A stretch of DNA of 64,000 bases from Phaeotremella fagi (taxonomy: Eukaryota > Basidiomycota > Tremellomycetes > Tremellales > Phaeotremellaceae), in the NCBI GenBank assembly GCA_001599715.1, contig BCHU01000010.1, positions 372,001 to 436,000 on the forward strand, read 5' to 3'. The stretch's first letter is position 1. Each line of letters opens with the position of its first letter. Of the stretch, positions 11,910 through 24,322 are shown piece by piece. Position numbers and translations under genes: made by a program. Below the pieces are notes generated by a model. It worked only from the letters and a program-made list of their open reading frames with translations, did not search any database and was not told the origin of the DNA.

Positions 11910-13055
11910 TTTTATCGTTTCTTGTTCACTTAACTACGAGGTTGTCAGTGTTATTTTAAGGTTGATGGAAGTGATTGAGTTGATTACGTTCTGTTACGTC
12001 CCAGAGTGAGCATCAGGTGTTGATCACACGAGAAGTGAGGTTGTTTATTTTGAAGATGAAACGATGAGATGGTTGTTGACGTTGATGCTTGATGTTTGAT
12101 GATGGGATATGAACTCAAATATGATGAGTTATCCGTGTACCCGGTTAAGAGGTGACGGTGATGGTGATGGGTGACACAGTCACAGCTGAATTTGATGTAT
12201 GTTAGCGATAGTTGATGTTGACAACGTAGTATGATTTCCAGACATTAATTAAAGATAGATAGAAGATCCAAGCTGAGTCTCAAGGGGAAGAGGGGAGAGA
12301 GAGGGGCTGGAGATGGAGATGGAATGACTACAGTGCAGTGCTGGTAGCTAACTTACTAGGGTATTAGTTGTCAAGTAGTAGAGCCAGGTTGGCGTTTCAG
12401 GAATACAAAGTGTCGTTTACAATGAACAGTCAACTCTCATATGAACATCGTTATCTGTGAGAGTACAGTGTATATAAACAACAAGTAAGAGTATGTAAGT
12501 GATTACGAAGAAGATTGAAAGGGAATACGAAGTACGAAGATGTGCAATAATTGAATCCAATCGTTGACTTTTCATTCAGTCTCCATAATAAATTACAGTC
12601 ACTAGGTTGGTTCACTGGGACGCGATTTGTGTGGCGTACGCGTTCAAGAACAAAGGAGTGAATCGTTGTCTTGTCGATTGCTTTTCTGTTGGATGCTTTT
12701 GTTGGTAAGAGGGGTTATTCTTCGTGCATGGTGACTACTGCATGTGTTTAGGGACGATTTGAGATTTGGCAAAGAGTGAAATGGTATCCTACAACGCTTA
12801 TACAATTGCGGTGATCGAATTGGCTTTCCTCCGCAAATCGCCTCCGTCTTTCACTGAAATCTCTGAGTCAGTCACCATACATACATACTAAGCATGGGAT
12901 ATCAAGTAATCTAAGCAAAATGTCTGATCATCATAGAAATGCATCCCATCAATCTCAGCAAATTAAAACTACACATCTAAACAGATAGGATACAACTCAG
13001 TCCGGAAAAGGTTCATGTTCAAGCTCAAAAACACTCATCGATCAGTACTCATTGA
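11910..13055. other. Long upstream region of the BEM3-like gene
   Basis: About 1.1 kb between divergent-side BEM3 start and the 3' end of the hydrolase gene. It holds GATGGT-type short repeats (12147-12170) and a purine-rich block (12277-12325), consistent with a promoter/5' leader. No supported coding frame or RNA gene. Confidence 0.4.
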
Positions 13056-14006
13056 TCAAGAAAAATCCTTCAAAAACTCTACCATAGCCTGCAAACCCTT
13101 CTCAAACCCGACCCCAAAGTAATTAGGTAAATGATCACCCTCCAAAACCACCAACCTCTTCTCCCCTTTCGACCCTTCAAAAACCTCCTCAGCCTTCTCC
13201 GCAGGTCCAGTAACATGATCATCATCCGCCAAAACCCAAAGGACCGGACAACCTATCTCATCAAACCATCTCCGTGGTTTGAAATTGAAAGTGTTAAACA
13301 GACTACGAGTGGTGACTCGATTCATGAATTTGTTATCTTGTTTTTGTGAGAGGAGGGAGGCTGTTTTGGACCATTCGAGGATGAAAGGTCCGGAGAGCAT
13401 TGATGTGGTTTCGTGAGGTGGGAGGGGCCAGAAATGGAAGTATTCTGGTGTGGGTTGGGGGAGATTGTGACGTTTGTTTTGGGCTTGTTGGTGGTATTCG
13501 ACGGGCCAGGATTCGTAGTCGAATTTACCGTCTATATGTGGCATTGTTAATATCAACCCTGCGATTCGAGTGTCCATAGAAGCGGCACTACAGTGAGAAT
13601 CTGAAATTAGTACCCTGTCATGCAAAACAAAAGAGTCTTTACTTACACCCCCAGCAACTCCACCAGAATGACCTATCCCCCATAAAAAGACTTTTCCATT
13701 AACCTCCGGAAGACGAAGTGTGAAAGTGACAGCATCGAGATAATCTTCAGCTTGTTGATATGACTTGATCTCTTCCCTAGGAAGTCCATCTGAATGACCG
13801 AAATTTCTATGATCGTACATCAAAACGTTGTATCCTGCTTCTACGAATCGATCGGACCAATTGGTGAGATAGTGTTCTTTCAGTAGTCCGTAACCTTGAG
13901 TCATTATTATTATTGGGGAGGGTGACTTTACTTTTGAGTGATAGAGATTACCGCGGAGGATGGTTCCGTCTTCTGTTTTGAATTTTACTCTGTTGAAATC
14001 TGGCAT
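13056..14006 (-). CDS. Alpha/beta hydrolase (serine hydrolase fold)
   Basis: Single open frame of 316 codons. Fold landmarks: strand and oxyanion region IIIMTQGYGLLKEHY (~33-47), YDHRNFGHSDG (~64-74), nucleophile elbow GIGHSGG (~111-117, Ser in GHSGG), acid in VLADDDHVTGP (~260), and catalytic His in LEGDHLP (~290). It belongs to the broad family related to X-Pro dipeptidyl-peptidase-like and DltE-like hydrolases; substrate unknown. The stretch just after GHSGGVAGG has intron-like signals: a 48-nt GT...AG segment (starting GTGTAAGT, with GTACTAAT before TTTCAG) whose removal keeps the frame, giving a 300-aa form. Homologues normally run from the nucleophile elbow straight into an Ala/Ser-rich helix, which favours removal. 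It faces the NTF2-like gene head to head. Confidence 0.75.
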   Translation of the reverse strand: MPDFNRVKFKTEDGTILRGNLYHSKVKSPSPIIIMTQGYGLLKEHYLTNWSDRFVEAGYNVLMYDHRNFGHSDGLPREEIKSYQQAEDYLDAVTFTLRLPEVNGKVFLWGIGHSGGVAGGVSKDSFVLHDRVLISDSHCSAASMDTRIAGLILTMPHIDGKFDYESWPVEYHQQAQNKRHNLPQPTPEYFHFWPLPPHETTSMLSGPFILEWSKTASLLSQKQDNKFMNRVTTRSLFNTFNFKPRRWFDEIGCPVLWVLADDDHVTGPAEKAEEVFEGSKGEKRLVVLEGDHLPNYFGVGFEKGLQAMVEFLKDFS

Positions 14007-14357
14007 TTTGGTCGTGTTGTTGGGAAAGATATTGATGGGTTAGTACAAAGAAGGTGTTGCTTTTATACGGTCTGGCTGAAGATAATTCTACGCCACATGC
14101 AGTCATTTTGGCTTACTAATCAAATCAAAACTCCTCCTTCAGTCACCGTGATGGATCAGCATCAACGTTCATTCACCGTATGAAAATGATGTTAACGGTG
14201 TTGAAGGTCATGATGATGATGATCAACCCGGTGTTTGAACTCACAAACAAGTAGTAAGCAACTTCCCATGAAGATGTATAAAACCATGAAAGATTCTTCG
14301 TCTTAGCTCCCCAAACCAAGTTTTCATAACTCATCCAACAACACTTAGATCAGTACA
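14007..14357. promoter_or_regulatory. Divergent promoter between hydrolase and NTF2-like gene
   Basis: A 351-bp gap between two start codons pointing away from each other. It contains several copies of TCACCGT-like and CATGATGATG stretches; no experimentally known operator is identifiable. Shared control of the two genes is inference from the geometry only. Confidence 0.4.
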
Positions 14358-14954
14358 ATGATCGAAATCAACAAACAACATATCGAGAACGTCTTAAGTC
14401 CATATCTTGAGGGAGACTTCAAATCATTTGTCTTGGATCACTGTACACCAGAATTCACTTATGAATTGGTTCCAGGTGATTTATCAACTAAATTAAACAC
14501 TTCGAAAGCGCAACATGAGTTTAGTGGGACTTTCTTCGGACATGAATCAGCGATCAAGATGATATTAGAAGGATTGACAGGTAACGAGGTGAAAGTAAGT
14601 CCACCAACTTCTAACATAAACACAACGTCCACGACCTAACATGAATTCTCAGGATCTCAAAATCCAAGCTCGAGTATTGAACATCATTGCCGACGGCGAA
14701 TCACGAAAAGCAGCCGTTGAACTTGAATCATTTGGTTTAGCCAAAAGGACCGATCAGGTCAGTCCTCCATCCCATCCACACAATAGATCTATCAGCTGAT
14801 ATGCAACTTGAAATCCAAAAAACAGCCTTTCATCTTATCCAACGCCCTGTTCTTCTCCTTTGATGAATTCGGTAAAATCTCTTACTGGTCGGATCACTTG
14901 GATACTTTGACTTTAGGGATTTTGGCTGATGAGAAATTTGGATCTTTGCCTTAG
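14358..14954 (+). CDS. NTF2/SnoaL-like small protein
   Basis: Three exons: 14358-14594, 14653-14757, 14826-14954; 156 aa. N-terminal helix pattern INKQHIENVLSPYLEGDFKSFVLDHCTPEFTYEL, a mid region with strands KIQARVLNIIADGESRKAAVELESFG, and a C-terminal strand NALFFSFDEFGKISYWSDHLDTLTL match the cone-shaped NTF2-like fold, in which a polar residue near FDEFGKI lines the pocket. Members include SnoaL cyclases, ketosteroid isomerases and many unknown fungal proteins; the reaction cannot be named. Neighbouring a hydrolase in divergent orientation suggests, but does not prove, a shared small-molecule pathway. All introns are in phase 0. Confidence 0.6.
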
Positions 14955-15903
14955 ATAAAGGGGGATTTGGATGTATCTTATGATTTATCGTTTGTTTTGT
15001 TGATCTTGACTGCCACCGTGAGGGTACCTTGCATGATTGCGACTCGATTCTGGGCATCCTTTGAAGATGTTTCACGTGTCTTTCGAGTCGAGAGTTGGTT
15101 GATCTGGTCTTGTGACTATCTCTAATAGGATTACTTTATTGTTTCTACCATCATCTACTCATCTGACTGACTAACACTGTCTACATCGACGAAGGTGCTC
15201 AAAGAAAACCCATTTGAACGTTTAATACGACATTTCCCACGGTGTGAACCTTCTACGGCTTATTGATTCCGATTGGCTCGGGGCGACTCGATTCAAAGTA
15301 ACATCTTATCTTGCAACTGAACCGACCAATCAGATTACGAGAACTTAGCACGAACCTAATTTAGTTACGAAGTTCTCAGGGCTTATCTCAGGATAAACGT
15401 GGGGAAATCAGGGTCAAAGGCATGTTAGGAGAATAGGAAAGGTATGTTTCAAGACCCTGATTGTATTTCCGCCGTTTTTGACTGGCTGAGCTCTTTTTCC
15501 TTCTAGTAGGCTTAATTCGGGATATCGATGAATACAGTACCACAGTGAGCATCCACTTTTCTCCCCCGTAACTCACACCCATCTCTGGAAAAAAAAAAGT
15601 TGTAAACTCTCTTTTCCTCTTTTACTTTCTTCACCTCTATTACTCTTTTGTTATTTTTAAATACTTCTAATTCAAATACAAAGGAAATACACACAAACCC
15701 AAAAAGAGACTAAAAGCAGATCGACTGCTTTATCTCACCTCAAAAAACATCTTTAAAAGCTTGAGACCACAGGCGGTCGTCCTACTTTCAACTAACCCCA
15801 CTTTGTGAGATCCGATCATTATGATTTACATCTCATCGCATTACAATACTGACTCCCTTTCCTTTCTCATAGCTAACCCCAAGTTCTTTCTCTGCACCGC
15901 AGC
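14955..15903. other. Upstream region of glutamate synthase
   Basis: About 950 bp with no supported gene. Pyrimidine-rich tracts are present close to the GOGAT start (15600-15680 and 15850-15900), typical of a fungal promoter/leader. Short ORFs here have no domain content. Confidence 0.4.
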
Positions 15904-18900
15904 ATGTGTGGTGTCGGGTTCATCTGTCATATCAAAGGTCATGGTAATCACAAGATCGTGAGCGATGCTCGAAACATTCTATGCAACATGACCCATCGTG
16001 GTGCCAGTGAGTTTAATATTAGCTTCGGATCACATCATGAGAATCATCAGAACTAACACAAACCCCCCTTTAGCCGGTGCTGATGCCCGTGATGGTGACG
16101 GTGCTGGTGTCATGACTGGTATTCCCCACGATTTCTTCGTTCGTGAAACCCTCCACTCTTTCACCCCAACAATCCCATCCGAAGGTCACTACGCCGTAGG
16201 AAACGTCTTCCTTTCAAAAACAGAATTCGCCTCTCAACAATCTACCTTTGAAACTCTTGCTCAAGAATTAGGTTTACGTGTTCTTGGTTGGCGTGATGTC
16301 CCCACTGACAACTCAATCCTTGGTCCAGCTTCAAAGAGTAAGGAACCAAAGATCGTTCAACCTTTCGTCGTTCTTGAGAAACATTACGGTACTGGCGAAA
16401 GAAGCGAGGAAGGTCCTTTCGATGAGAGACACTTTTTACGTCAACTTTACGTTCTTAGAAAACATGCTACTCACACCATGTAAGTTTTGGCCACCGATCT
16501 ATTACTTACAACAGCACCCTTGCCAAATCCTTCTACATCTGCTCCTTAACCCCATCCAACATTGTTTACAAAGGTCAACTCTCCCCAGTCCAAGTTTACA
16601 ACTACTACCACGATCTTAACCACGCTCTCTACTCATCCCACTTCGCCCTCGTTCATTCTCGTTTCTCCACCAACACTTTCCCCTCATGGGACAGAGCTCA
16701 ACCAATGAGATGGGCAGCCCATAACGGTGAAATCAACACTGTTCGTGGTAACAAAAACTGGATGCGTGCTCGTGAAGGTCACTTGAAATCTGAACATTTC
16801 GGTGACGAGCTCGAGATGCTCTATCCCATCGTCGAAAACGGTGGTTCAGATTCAGCTGCTTTCGATAACGTTCTCGAGTTGTTGGTTGTCAACGGTGTCC
16901 TCACTCTCCCTGAAGCTGTTATGATGCTCGTTCCAGAGGCATGGCAAAACAACGATTTGATGGAACCAGAGAAGAAGGCTTTCTACTCTTGGGCAGGTTG
17001 TTTGATGGAGCCATGGGACGGTCCAGCTCTTTTCACTTTCTCAGACGGTAGATACTGTGGTGCTAATCTCGACAGAAACGGTCTTCGTCCATGTCGATTC
17101 GTCGTTACCTCTGACGATATCATGGTTTGCGCTTCAGAAGTCGGTACCATCACCATCGAACCTGAACGTATCATTCAAAAAGGTAGATTGAAGCCAGGAA
17201 GAATGCTTCTCGTCGATACCAAAGAAGGTAGAATCGTCGATGACCGTGAACTTAAACTCACAACTGCTCGTCGTCAACCTTTCGCTGCTTGGGTTGAATC
17301 TCAAATGCTCAAACTTCCTGAAATCGTTCGTCGTGTTGAACGTCATCAAGATATCGCTGTCGAACTTGATAACGAACCTTTATCAACTGATCCTAAATTA
17401 CTCGCTTTCGGCTTCACCATCGAACAACTCAACATGCTTATGCTTCCTATGGTTCAAGAGGGTCACGAAGCTTTAGGATCTATGGGTAACGATGCTGCTA
17501 TCGCTTGTATGTCGACAACAGCTCGTACCATTTACGATTACTTCCGTCAACTTTTCGCTCAAGTCACCAACCCTCCTATCGATCCTATTCGTGAAGCCAT
17601 TGTCATGTCCCTCGAGACCGTTGTTGGTAACGAGGGTAACTTGCTTGAAATGAAAGCTTCCCAAACTCATCGTCTTCATCTTAAATCACCAATCCTTACT
17701 ATCGAGGAGATGAACGCCATCAAACACATCAAAATCTCTCATTCAGATTGGCCATCCATCACTATTGACATTACTTTCGATAAATCTGAAGGTCTTCCAG
17801 GTTACCGTAACGCTCTTAACCGAGTTAGACAAGAAGCACTCAACGCCGTCGCAGGTGGATTCAAGGTTATCATTCTATCCGACAGAGCCATGTCAAGTGA
17901 GCGGGTCTCTCTTTCAGCTCTTTTGGCTATGGGTGGTGTTCATCATTACCTTGTCGCACAAAAGAAGAGATCAGATGTTGCTATCATGGTCGAAACTGGT
18001 GAAGCTAGAGAAGTTCATCACATGTGTGTTCTTCTTGGTTACGGTGCCGACGCTGTTTGTCCTTGGTTAATGATGGAGATGATCCACAAGGTCGCTAGAG
18101 AGGGTTTGGCTAAAGATGGTCAAAGTGCCGATCAATTGATTGCAAACTACAAGAAAGCTACCGATGAAGGTATTCTCAAAGTTCTTTCCAAGATGGGTGT
18201 ATCAACTCTTGCTTCTTACAAGGGTGCTCAACTTTTCGAAGCTCTTGGTATTCATGAAGAGGTCGTTGCTGAGTGTTTCATCGGTACCGCATCTCGTGTT
18301 CAAGGTTCTACTTTCGAACTTCTTGCTATGGATGCTTTCGAATTCCACGAGCGTGCTTGGCCCACTAGAGATACTGTTGCTGTCCCAGGAATGGTGAGTA
18401 AATTAGATGTAACGCGCTAACTCCTTAACAGCCTGAGAGCGGTGAATACCATTACAGACAGGGTTCAGAAATGCGTATCAACGATCCCGTTTCTATTGCT
18501 CAACTTCAAGACGCCGTTAGACAAAAGAACCAGAACGCCTACGATGCTTACTCCAAGAACTCGAGAGAATCCATCAAGAGAGGTACATTACGTGGTTTAC
18601 TCGAATTCAATTTTGAGTCCGCCAAGTCAGTCCCTATCGAGCAAGTTGAACCATGGAACGAGATTGTCAGACGTTGTGTCACCGGTGCCATGTCTTACGG
18701 TTCTATCTCTATGGAAGCCCATGCTACACTCGCAGTAGCTATGAACCGTTTGGGTGGTAAATCCAACACCGGAGAGGGTGGTGAGGACGCTGAGCGTTCA
18801 AACCCGATCCCAGGTCCAGGTGCCGACGTCGATGGTCAACCATTCACTCATGCAATGGATCTTAAACCTGTTTGGGACTCTCGTAGATCAGCCATCAAAC

Positions 18901-21900
18901 AAATCGCTTCAGGTAGATTCGGTGTTACATCAAACTACTTGGCTGATGCCGATGAACTCCAAATTAAAATGGCTCAAGGTGCTAAACCAGGAGAAGGTGG
19001 TGAACTGCCAGGTCACAAGGTTTCTGCTTCAATCGGTAGAACTCGTCATTCCACACCAGGTGTCACCCTTGTCTCCCCACCACCACATCACGATATATAC
19101 TCTATTGAAGATTTGAAACAATTGATTTACGATCTTAAAGCTTCTAACCCTAGAGCTAGAGTCTCCGTCAAACTCGTTTCCGAAGTCGGTGTTGGTATCG
19201 TTGCTTCCGGTGTCGCTAAAGCCAAAGCTGATCACATTACTATCTCTGGTCACGATGGTGGTACCGGTGCTGCTAAATGGACCTCGATCAAATACGCCGG
19301 TTTACCATGGGAACTTGGACTTGCTGAAACTCATCAAACTTTGGTTCTCAACAACCTCAGAGGTCGTGTTACAGTTCAAACCGATGGCCAAATCCGTACA
19401 GGACGTGATGTTGCTATTGCAACACTTCTCGGTGCTGAGGAATGGGGTTTCGCCACTACCCCATTAATCGCCATGGGATGTATCATGATGAAAGCTTGTC
19501 ACAAAAACACTTGTCCCGTCGGTATCGCCACTCAAGATCCTGCTCTTCGTGCTAAATTCGCTGGTCAACCTGAACAAGTCATCAACTTCTTCTTCTACAT
19601 CATCGAAGAACTTCGTGGTATCATGGCTAAACTTGGTTTCAGAACTATCAACGAGATGATCGGTCGTTCAGATATGTTGATGGTCGATGAAAGTCTTCGA
19701 ACTCCCAAGACTGCTCATTTGGATCTTTCACCTATCCTCAAACCAGCTCATCTCATGAGATCAGATGTCGCGACGTACAGAGTTAGACCACAAGATCACA
19801 AACTTTACGTCAGACTTGATAACAAATTCATTGACGAGGCTGAACCAGCTCTTCAAAAGGGTCTCCCAGTTGAGATCGACTGTGATGTCGTCAACACTGA
19901 TCGTGCTCTTGGTACAACCCTCTCATACCGTGTTTCTAAACAATACGGTGAAGCTGGTCTTCCACGTGATACCATCCATATCAACATGAAGGGTTCCGCT
20001 GGTCAATCTTGTGGTGCTTTCCTTGCTCCTGGTATCACCATTGAGCTCGAAGGTGACGCCAACGATTACGTCGGTAAAGGTCTTTCTGGTGGTAGAATGA
20101 TTGTTTATCCACCAAAATCTTCACCTTTCAAGGCAGAGGAGAACATCATCATCGGAAACGTTTGTTTCTTCGGTGCAACCTCTGGTCAAGCTTTCATTAG
20201 AGGTATCGCAGCTGAACGTTTCGCTGTTAGAAACTCTGGTGCAACTTGTGTTGTTGAAGGTACCGGTGATCACGGTTGTGAATACATGACTGGTGGTCGT
20301 GTTGTCGTTCTTGGTTTAACTGGACGTAACTTTGCAGCTGGAATGTCAGGTGGTATCGCCTACGTTCTTGACATGGCTCACAGTTTCGCTCCAAAAGTCA
20401 ACACCTCAACTGTCGAACTTGGAAAGGTCTCTGATCCACAAGAAATCGCCGAGTTGAGAAGTTTGATCGAAGATCACAGACATTTCACTGGTTCCGAAAT
20501 CGCTGATCGTGTTTTGAGAAACTTCCACCATCTCCTACCAATGTTCGTTAGAGTCATGCCATTGGATTATAAGAGGGTTCTTGAAGAAGAAGCCGCTAGA
20601 GCTGCCGAGGAGAAGAAGAGACAAAGTGTTATCGATCTTATCCCATCTCAAACCGCTTCACAGGTCGACCTCGTCGCTACCGGTTTCGACCCAATTCTCC
20701 CCCGTGACGCCAACGCTCTTACTATCTCAACTTCTCAACTTGTTTCCAGACCACCATCACCTAAACCAAAGGCTCATGAACCATCTGTCGTTGATCTCGA
20801 AGACGCCATGGTTGATGAAAACACCACCAAGGATAGATTGGCTAAACTTGATAAAACTCGTGGATTCATGAAATACAAGAGATTGAATGAAGCTTACAGA
20901 CCACCAAGAAAGAGAGTCAAGGATTGGAAAGAAATCTCAAACAGACTTTCAGAACCTGAATTGAAATACCAATCAGCTAGATGTATGGATTGTGGTATTC
21001 CGTTCTGTCAATCAGACACTGGTTGTCCAATCGCCAACGTCATTCCTAAATGGAACACGATGGTATTCGAAGATAGATGGCAAGACGCTCTCAACAGGTT
21101 ATTGAAGACCAACAATTTCCCAGAATTCACAGGTAGAGTTTGTCCAGCTCCTTGTGAATCCGCTTGTGTTCTTGGTATCAACGAAGCTCCTGTTGGAATC
21201 AAATCTATCGAGTGCGCTATCATTGATAAAGGTTTCGAAATGGGTTGGATGGAACCTCATATCCCAACTCATCGTACTGGCAAGAAGATTGCTATTATCG
21301 GTTCAGGTCCTGCTGGTCTTGCTGCTGCCGATCAACTCAACAGAGCTGGTCACACTGTCACTGTTTATGATAGAAATGACAGAATCGGTGGTCTTTTGAT
21401 GTACGGGTAAGTATGCCATACTTTTTTGATAGGATGTCGGGCTGATCTATCCCAATAGTATTCCAAACATGAAACTTGACAAGAAAGTCGTTCAACGTCG
21501 TGTCGATCTCATGGCCGCTGAAGGTGTTAAATTCATCACCGGTGCTCATGTCGGTGTCGATGTCGACGCTGCTCAAATCAAGGCTGAGAACGACGCCATG
21601 ATCGTCGCCACCGGTGCTACATGGCCCCGTGATCTTAAATTGGCCAACCGTGAAGTTGACGGTATCCATTTCGCCATGGACTTCCTCCAACCCAACACTA
21701 AATCTTTACTTGATTCTGAACTTGATGACGGTAAATTCATTAGTGCTCGTGGAAAGGATGTTATCGTCATTGGTGGTGGTGATACTGGTAACGATTGTAT
21801 CGGTACTTCCGTTCGTCACGGTGCCAAGAGTGTTGTCAACTTTGAGCTGTAAGTTGATTCTTTGCTAAATGATCAAGACTGATAATCTTTTTAGACTCCC

Positions 21901-22598
21901 TGAACCACCAGCCACTAGATCAGCTTCCAACCCATGGCCACAATTCGCCAGAGTCAAGAAGACTGATTACGGACATTCAGAAGTCATGGCCAACTTCTCT
22001 GGCAAAGATCCAAGAGAATACTGTATCTCGACTAAACGTTTCGTTGTTGATGAAAACGGTAAACTAGCTGGTTTAGACACTGTCCGTGTTGAATGGACTG
22101 AAACTTCTGGTAAATGGAGTATGGAGGAGGTTAAAGGATCAGAGAAATTCTTCCCTTGTCAATTGGTTCTCTTGGCTCTTGGTTTCTTGGGTCCACAGAA
22201 GGAATTGATCAACGCTTTGGAAATCAAGACTGATCCAAGAAGTAACATTCAATCACCACCTGGTGTAAGTCCATCCTTTCACTTATTTTCTTGACTTTGA
22301 TACTGACAATGACCTGTAGCGATACTCAACCTCCGTTCCAGGTGTCTTCACAGCCGGTGATTGTCACAGAGGTCAATCACTCGTTGTTTGGGGTATCAAA
22401 GAAGGTCGTCAAGCAGCCGAAGAAGTCGATTCATACCTTGTCGGTTCTACCAGACTCCCACATCAAGGTGGTATCGCCAAACGTAACTGGATCGCTCCAC
22501 CTGTTCTTAAATCAATCACCGGTGCAGCTCTCAGCGAAACTTCTTCTGATAGAGGTGGAATGGATTCGTCTGCTGCTTCAGTCGTTACTGTTGCTTAG
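15904..22598 (+). CDS. GLT1: Glutamate synthase [NAD(P)H], GOGAT
   Basis: Seven exons: 15904-16006, 16074-16479, 16515-18393, 18432-21406, 21459-21848, 21895-22264, 22320-22598; about 2133 aa, the normal length for the fused eukaryotic enzyme. It converts glutamine and 2-oxoglutarate to two glutamates using reduced pyridine nucleotide. N-terminal MCGVGF puts the Ntn glutaminase nucleophile at Cys2. The central FMN/synthase region has [16 protein letters not shown] and the 3Fe-4S cysteines in [15 protein letters not shown] (~1150). A GXGXG beta-helix region follows. The C-terminal reductase part has the 4Fe-4S motifs CMDCGIPFC...GCP (~1646), the FAD site [14 protein letters not shown] (~1749) and the nucleotide site [13 protein letters not shown] (~1889). 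Codon use is strongly biased to GGT/GTC/CTT, as in highly expressed genes. No damage seen. Confidence 0.95.
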
Positions 22599-23350
22599 GC
22601 TTGGTAGAGTAGCATTTCTTAGATCTAGTCTGGTTTCTAAAATTTCTTTCTTTTACTTTAAATTTTCTGTCATTTGTACTACATATATATATGCACCGGG
22701 TTGTCGCAATTTTTGCACATTCATATCATCTCGCTATCAGTTACGGAATTGAGGCTCGGAAAGCGCACCGTTCATTTTGGTTCTTCAGCTCATATCATTC
22801 ACTGCATTTGGTTCTAGCGAACATTCAACAGTTTGCCAGAGCTTTTAACGACTTCACCACTAAATACTCCAAGAACCGCTGTCCAAGTGGTAAAATATTG
22901 GTGTTTGGTTCCGCTACCTACTGGTCACTGCTTCATCGTTTTAATCAACAGCGAGTAGCTGACATGCTAATGTACTAGTTCCTCACGACCCCATACAAAA
23001 AAATTCATCCCCCACCCCCCCTCCCCCTCCTCGCCCCGACCACCGCTGAGCTGCTCGCTGTCCACCATCCCAATCGTGACGTCAACCAGCCTTCGAAACT
23101 CCTTTCATCAACACCTCAATCCAAGTGGCCTCGCCACATTTCTGTCGCACCGTATATTTCCTCCTTTCAACCAATCTTGAAAGGTTCAACTCTCCTTTCT
23201 ACTACTTCCATCGATTGACTTCTGGACATGTTTTACGACATATAAATGAGCTGATGAGTTGCGTTTTCTCTCTCTTTCTTACAACCATTTTTTGAAATTC
23301 AAGAAATAAATTTTATCAATCCTACAAGAAAACTTTGTACACTTTCAACA
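22599..23350. other. Intergenic, 3' of GOGAT and promoter of small gene
   Basis: Contains a CT/C-rich tract (about 23007-23035) and a palindromic TGACGTCA (CRE/ATF-type) at about 23077. The open frames seen here have no domain content. The last 100 bp are A/T-rich with CAACA runs before the ATG of the next gene. Confidence 0.4.
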
Positions 23351-23732
23351 ATGTCCCCACCTCCATCAGAACAACAACCTAAGACTGAGCTACCAGTCAC
23401 CGAATCCGAGACAATTCCGTAAGTGTTATGATATCCACTTGGAAGAGATATTGATCACTGATGTTTGGCATAGCGGCACAGACGAAATACAATTCGCTGA
23501 TCTCACAGAGGCCGAAGTAGCCAAGTTGATAGCATCAGGCATACTCCGTCGTATTTTTGATGAAGATATAAAGAGTCTTTTGTATGGTGATGATACCGTT
23601 GGTTCAAAGACTGATACCACCACAACCAAACAACCACCTGCTGAAGGTAGTCAAGCCGAAACTCAAGCTTCAGAAGGTGGAGCTCCCAGTCAAACTGATA
23701 CTCAAGCTTCAGAAGGTAGAGCTCCAAAGTAG
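23351..23732 (+). CDS. Small acidic protein, MSPPPSE family, copy 1
   Basis: Exon 1 is 23351-23418 (phase 2), exon 2 is 23474-23732; about 108 aa. It begins MSPPPSEQQPK; the gene at 43315-43927 begins MSPPPSEHSETDK with the intron at almost the same codon, in the same phase, and with the same ACAATGTCCCCACCTCC context, so the two are paralogues. After the splice comes an amphipathic helix (FADLTEAEVAKLIASGILRR) and a low-complexity tail in which DTQASEGRAP nearly repeats an earlier ETQASEGGAP. No signal peptide or known domain. Function unknown. Confidence 0.55.
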
Positions 23733-24322
23733 AAAGGGTCAGAGGAGTAGTAGCCTTCATGGGAGAAAAAAGGATCAGTAAGTTATTGGCAACGAGGGGT
23801 TCATTTTTAGGAGGTAGCTTATATAGTAGTTTTTGTATTTACGGAGGAATGTTATCGATGGATGTATAGTAGACAGATCATGCTCTTCCGCATTTTCATC
23901 ACCGAAGAGTTTGACATACTCAAAACCAAACACTGAGTTGAAATTCGTACACAGCAGTGTGTACTTGAACTGCACGGTCCTGGCGGCGATTGAATCCTTC
24001 ATCAAAGGAACGTCTCTGAAATGTTTGATTGGCCAAATAGCTCTTACGCTGCTTGTCAATCTCCACAAAGAGTCGGGTACAATCGTGGAATACTGTAAAT
24101 GGAGAGATTACAGCTTTCCTCTTTTTCATGGTAAATAGCACTCAGATCCCTCTTGTTGAACTGAATAGCTTGTTTTAGTCCGAGTCTATGCAACTTACAT
24201 TCTGAATTTGTTCATTTAACGACAGTATGAATGGTGTGCATCATCTCGAAGTACCTATGAACTTCTTACAGAATCGATCCAAATATAGCATTACAGCATG
24301 TCACTATTTGTCTGCCTTCGCT
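23733..24322. other. Intergenic with overlapping minus-strand ORFs
   Basis: Two minus-strand open frames in different frames overlap here (24141-23920, MLFTMKKRKAVISPF..., and 24068-23775). The first ends and the second continues with plausible sequence, as if one reading frame had been shifted, but there is no paralogue or domain to support a gene. Treated as unresolved. Confidence 0.3.

Noticed and set aside
15904..22598. Many other-frame ORFs (e.g. 96-120 codons) within GOGAT exons
   Set aside because: Shadows caused by the biased codon use of a long, highly expressed gene.
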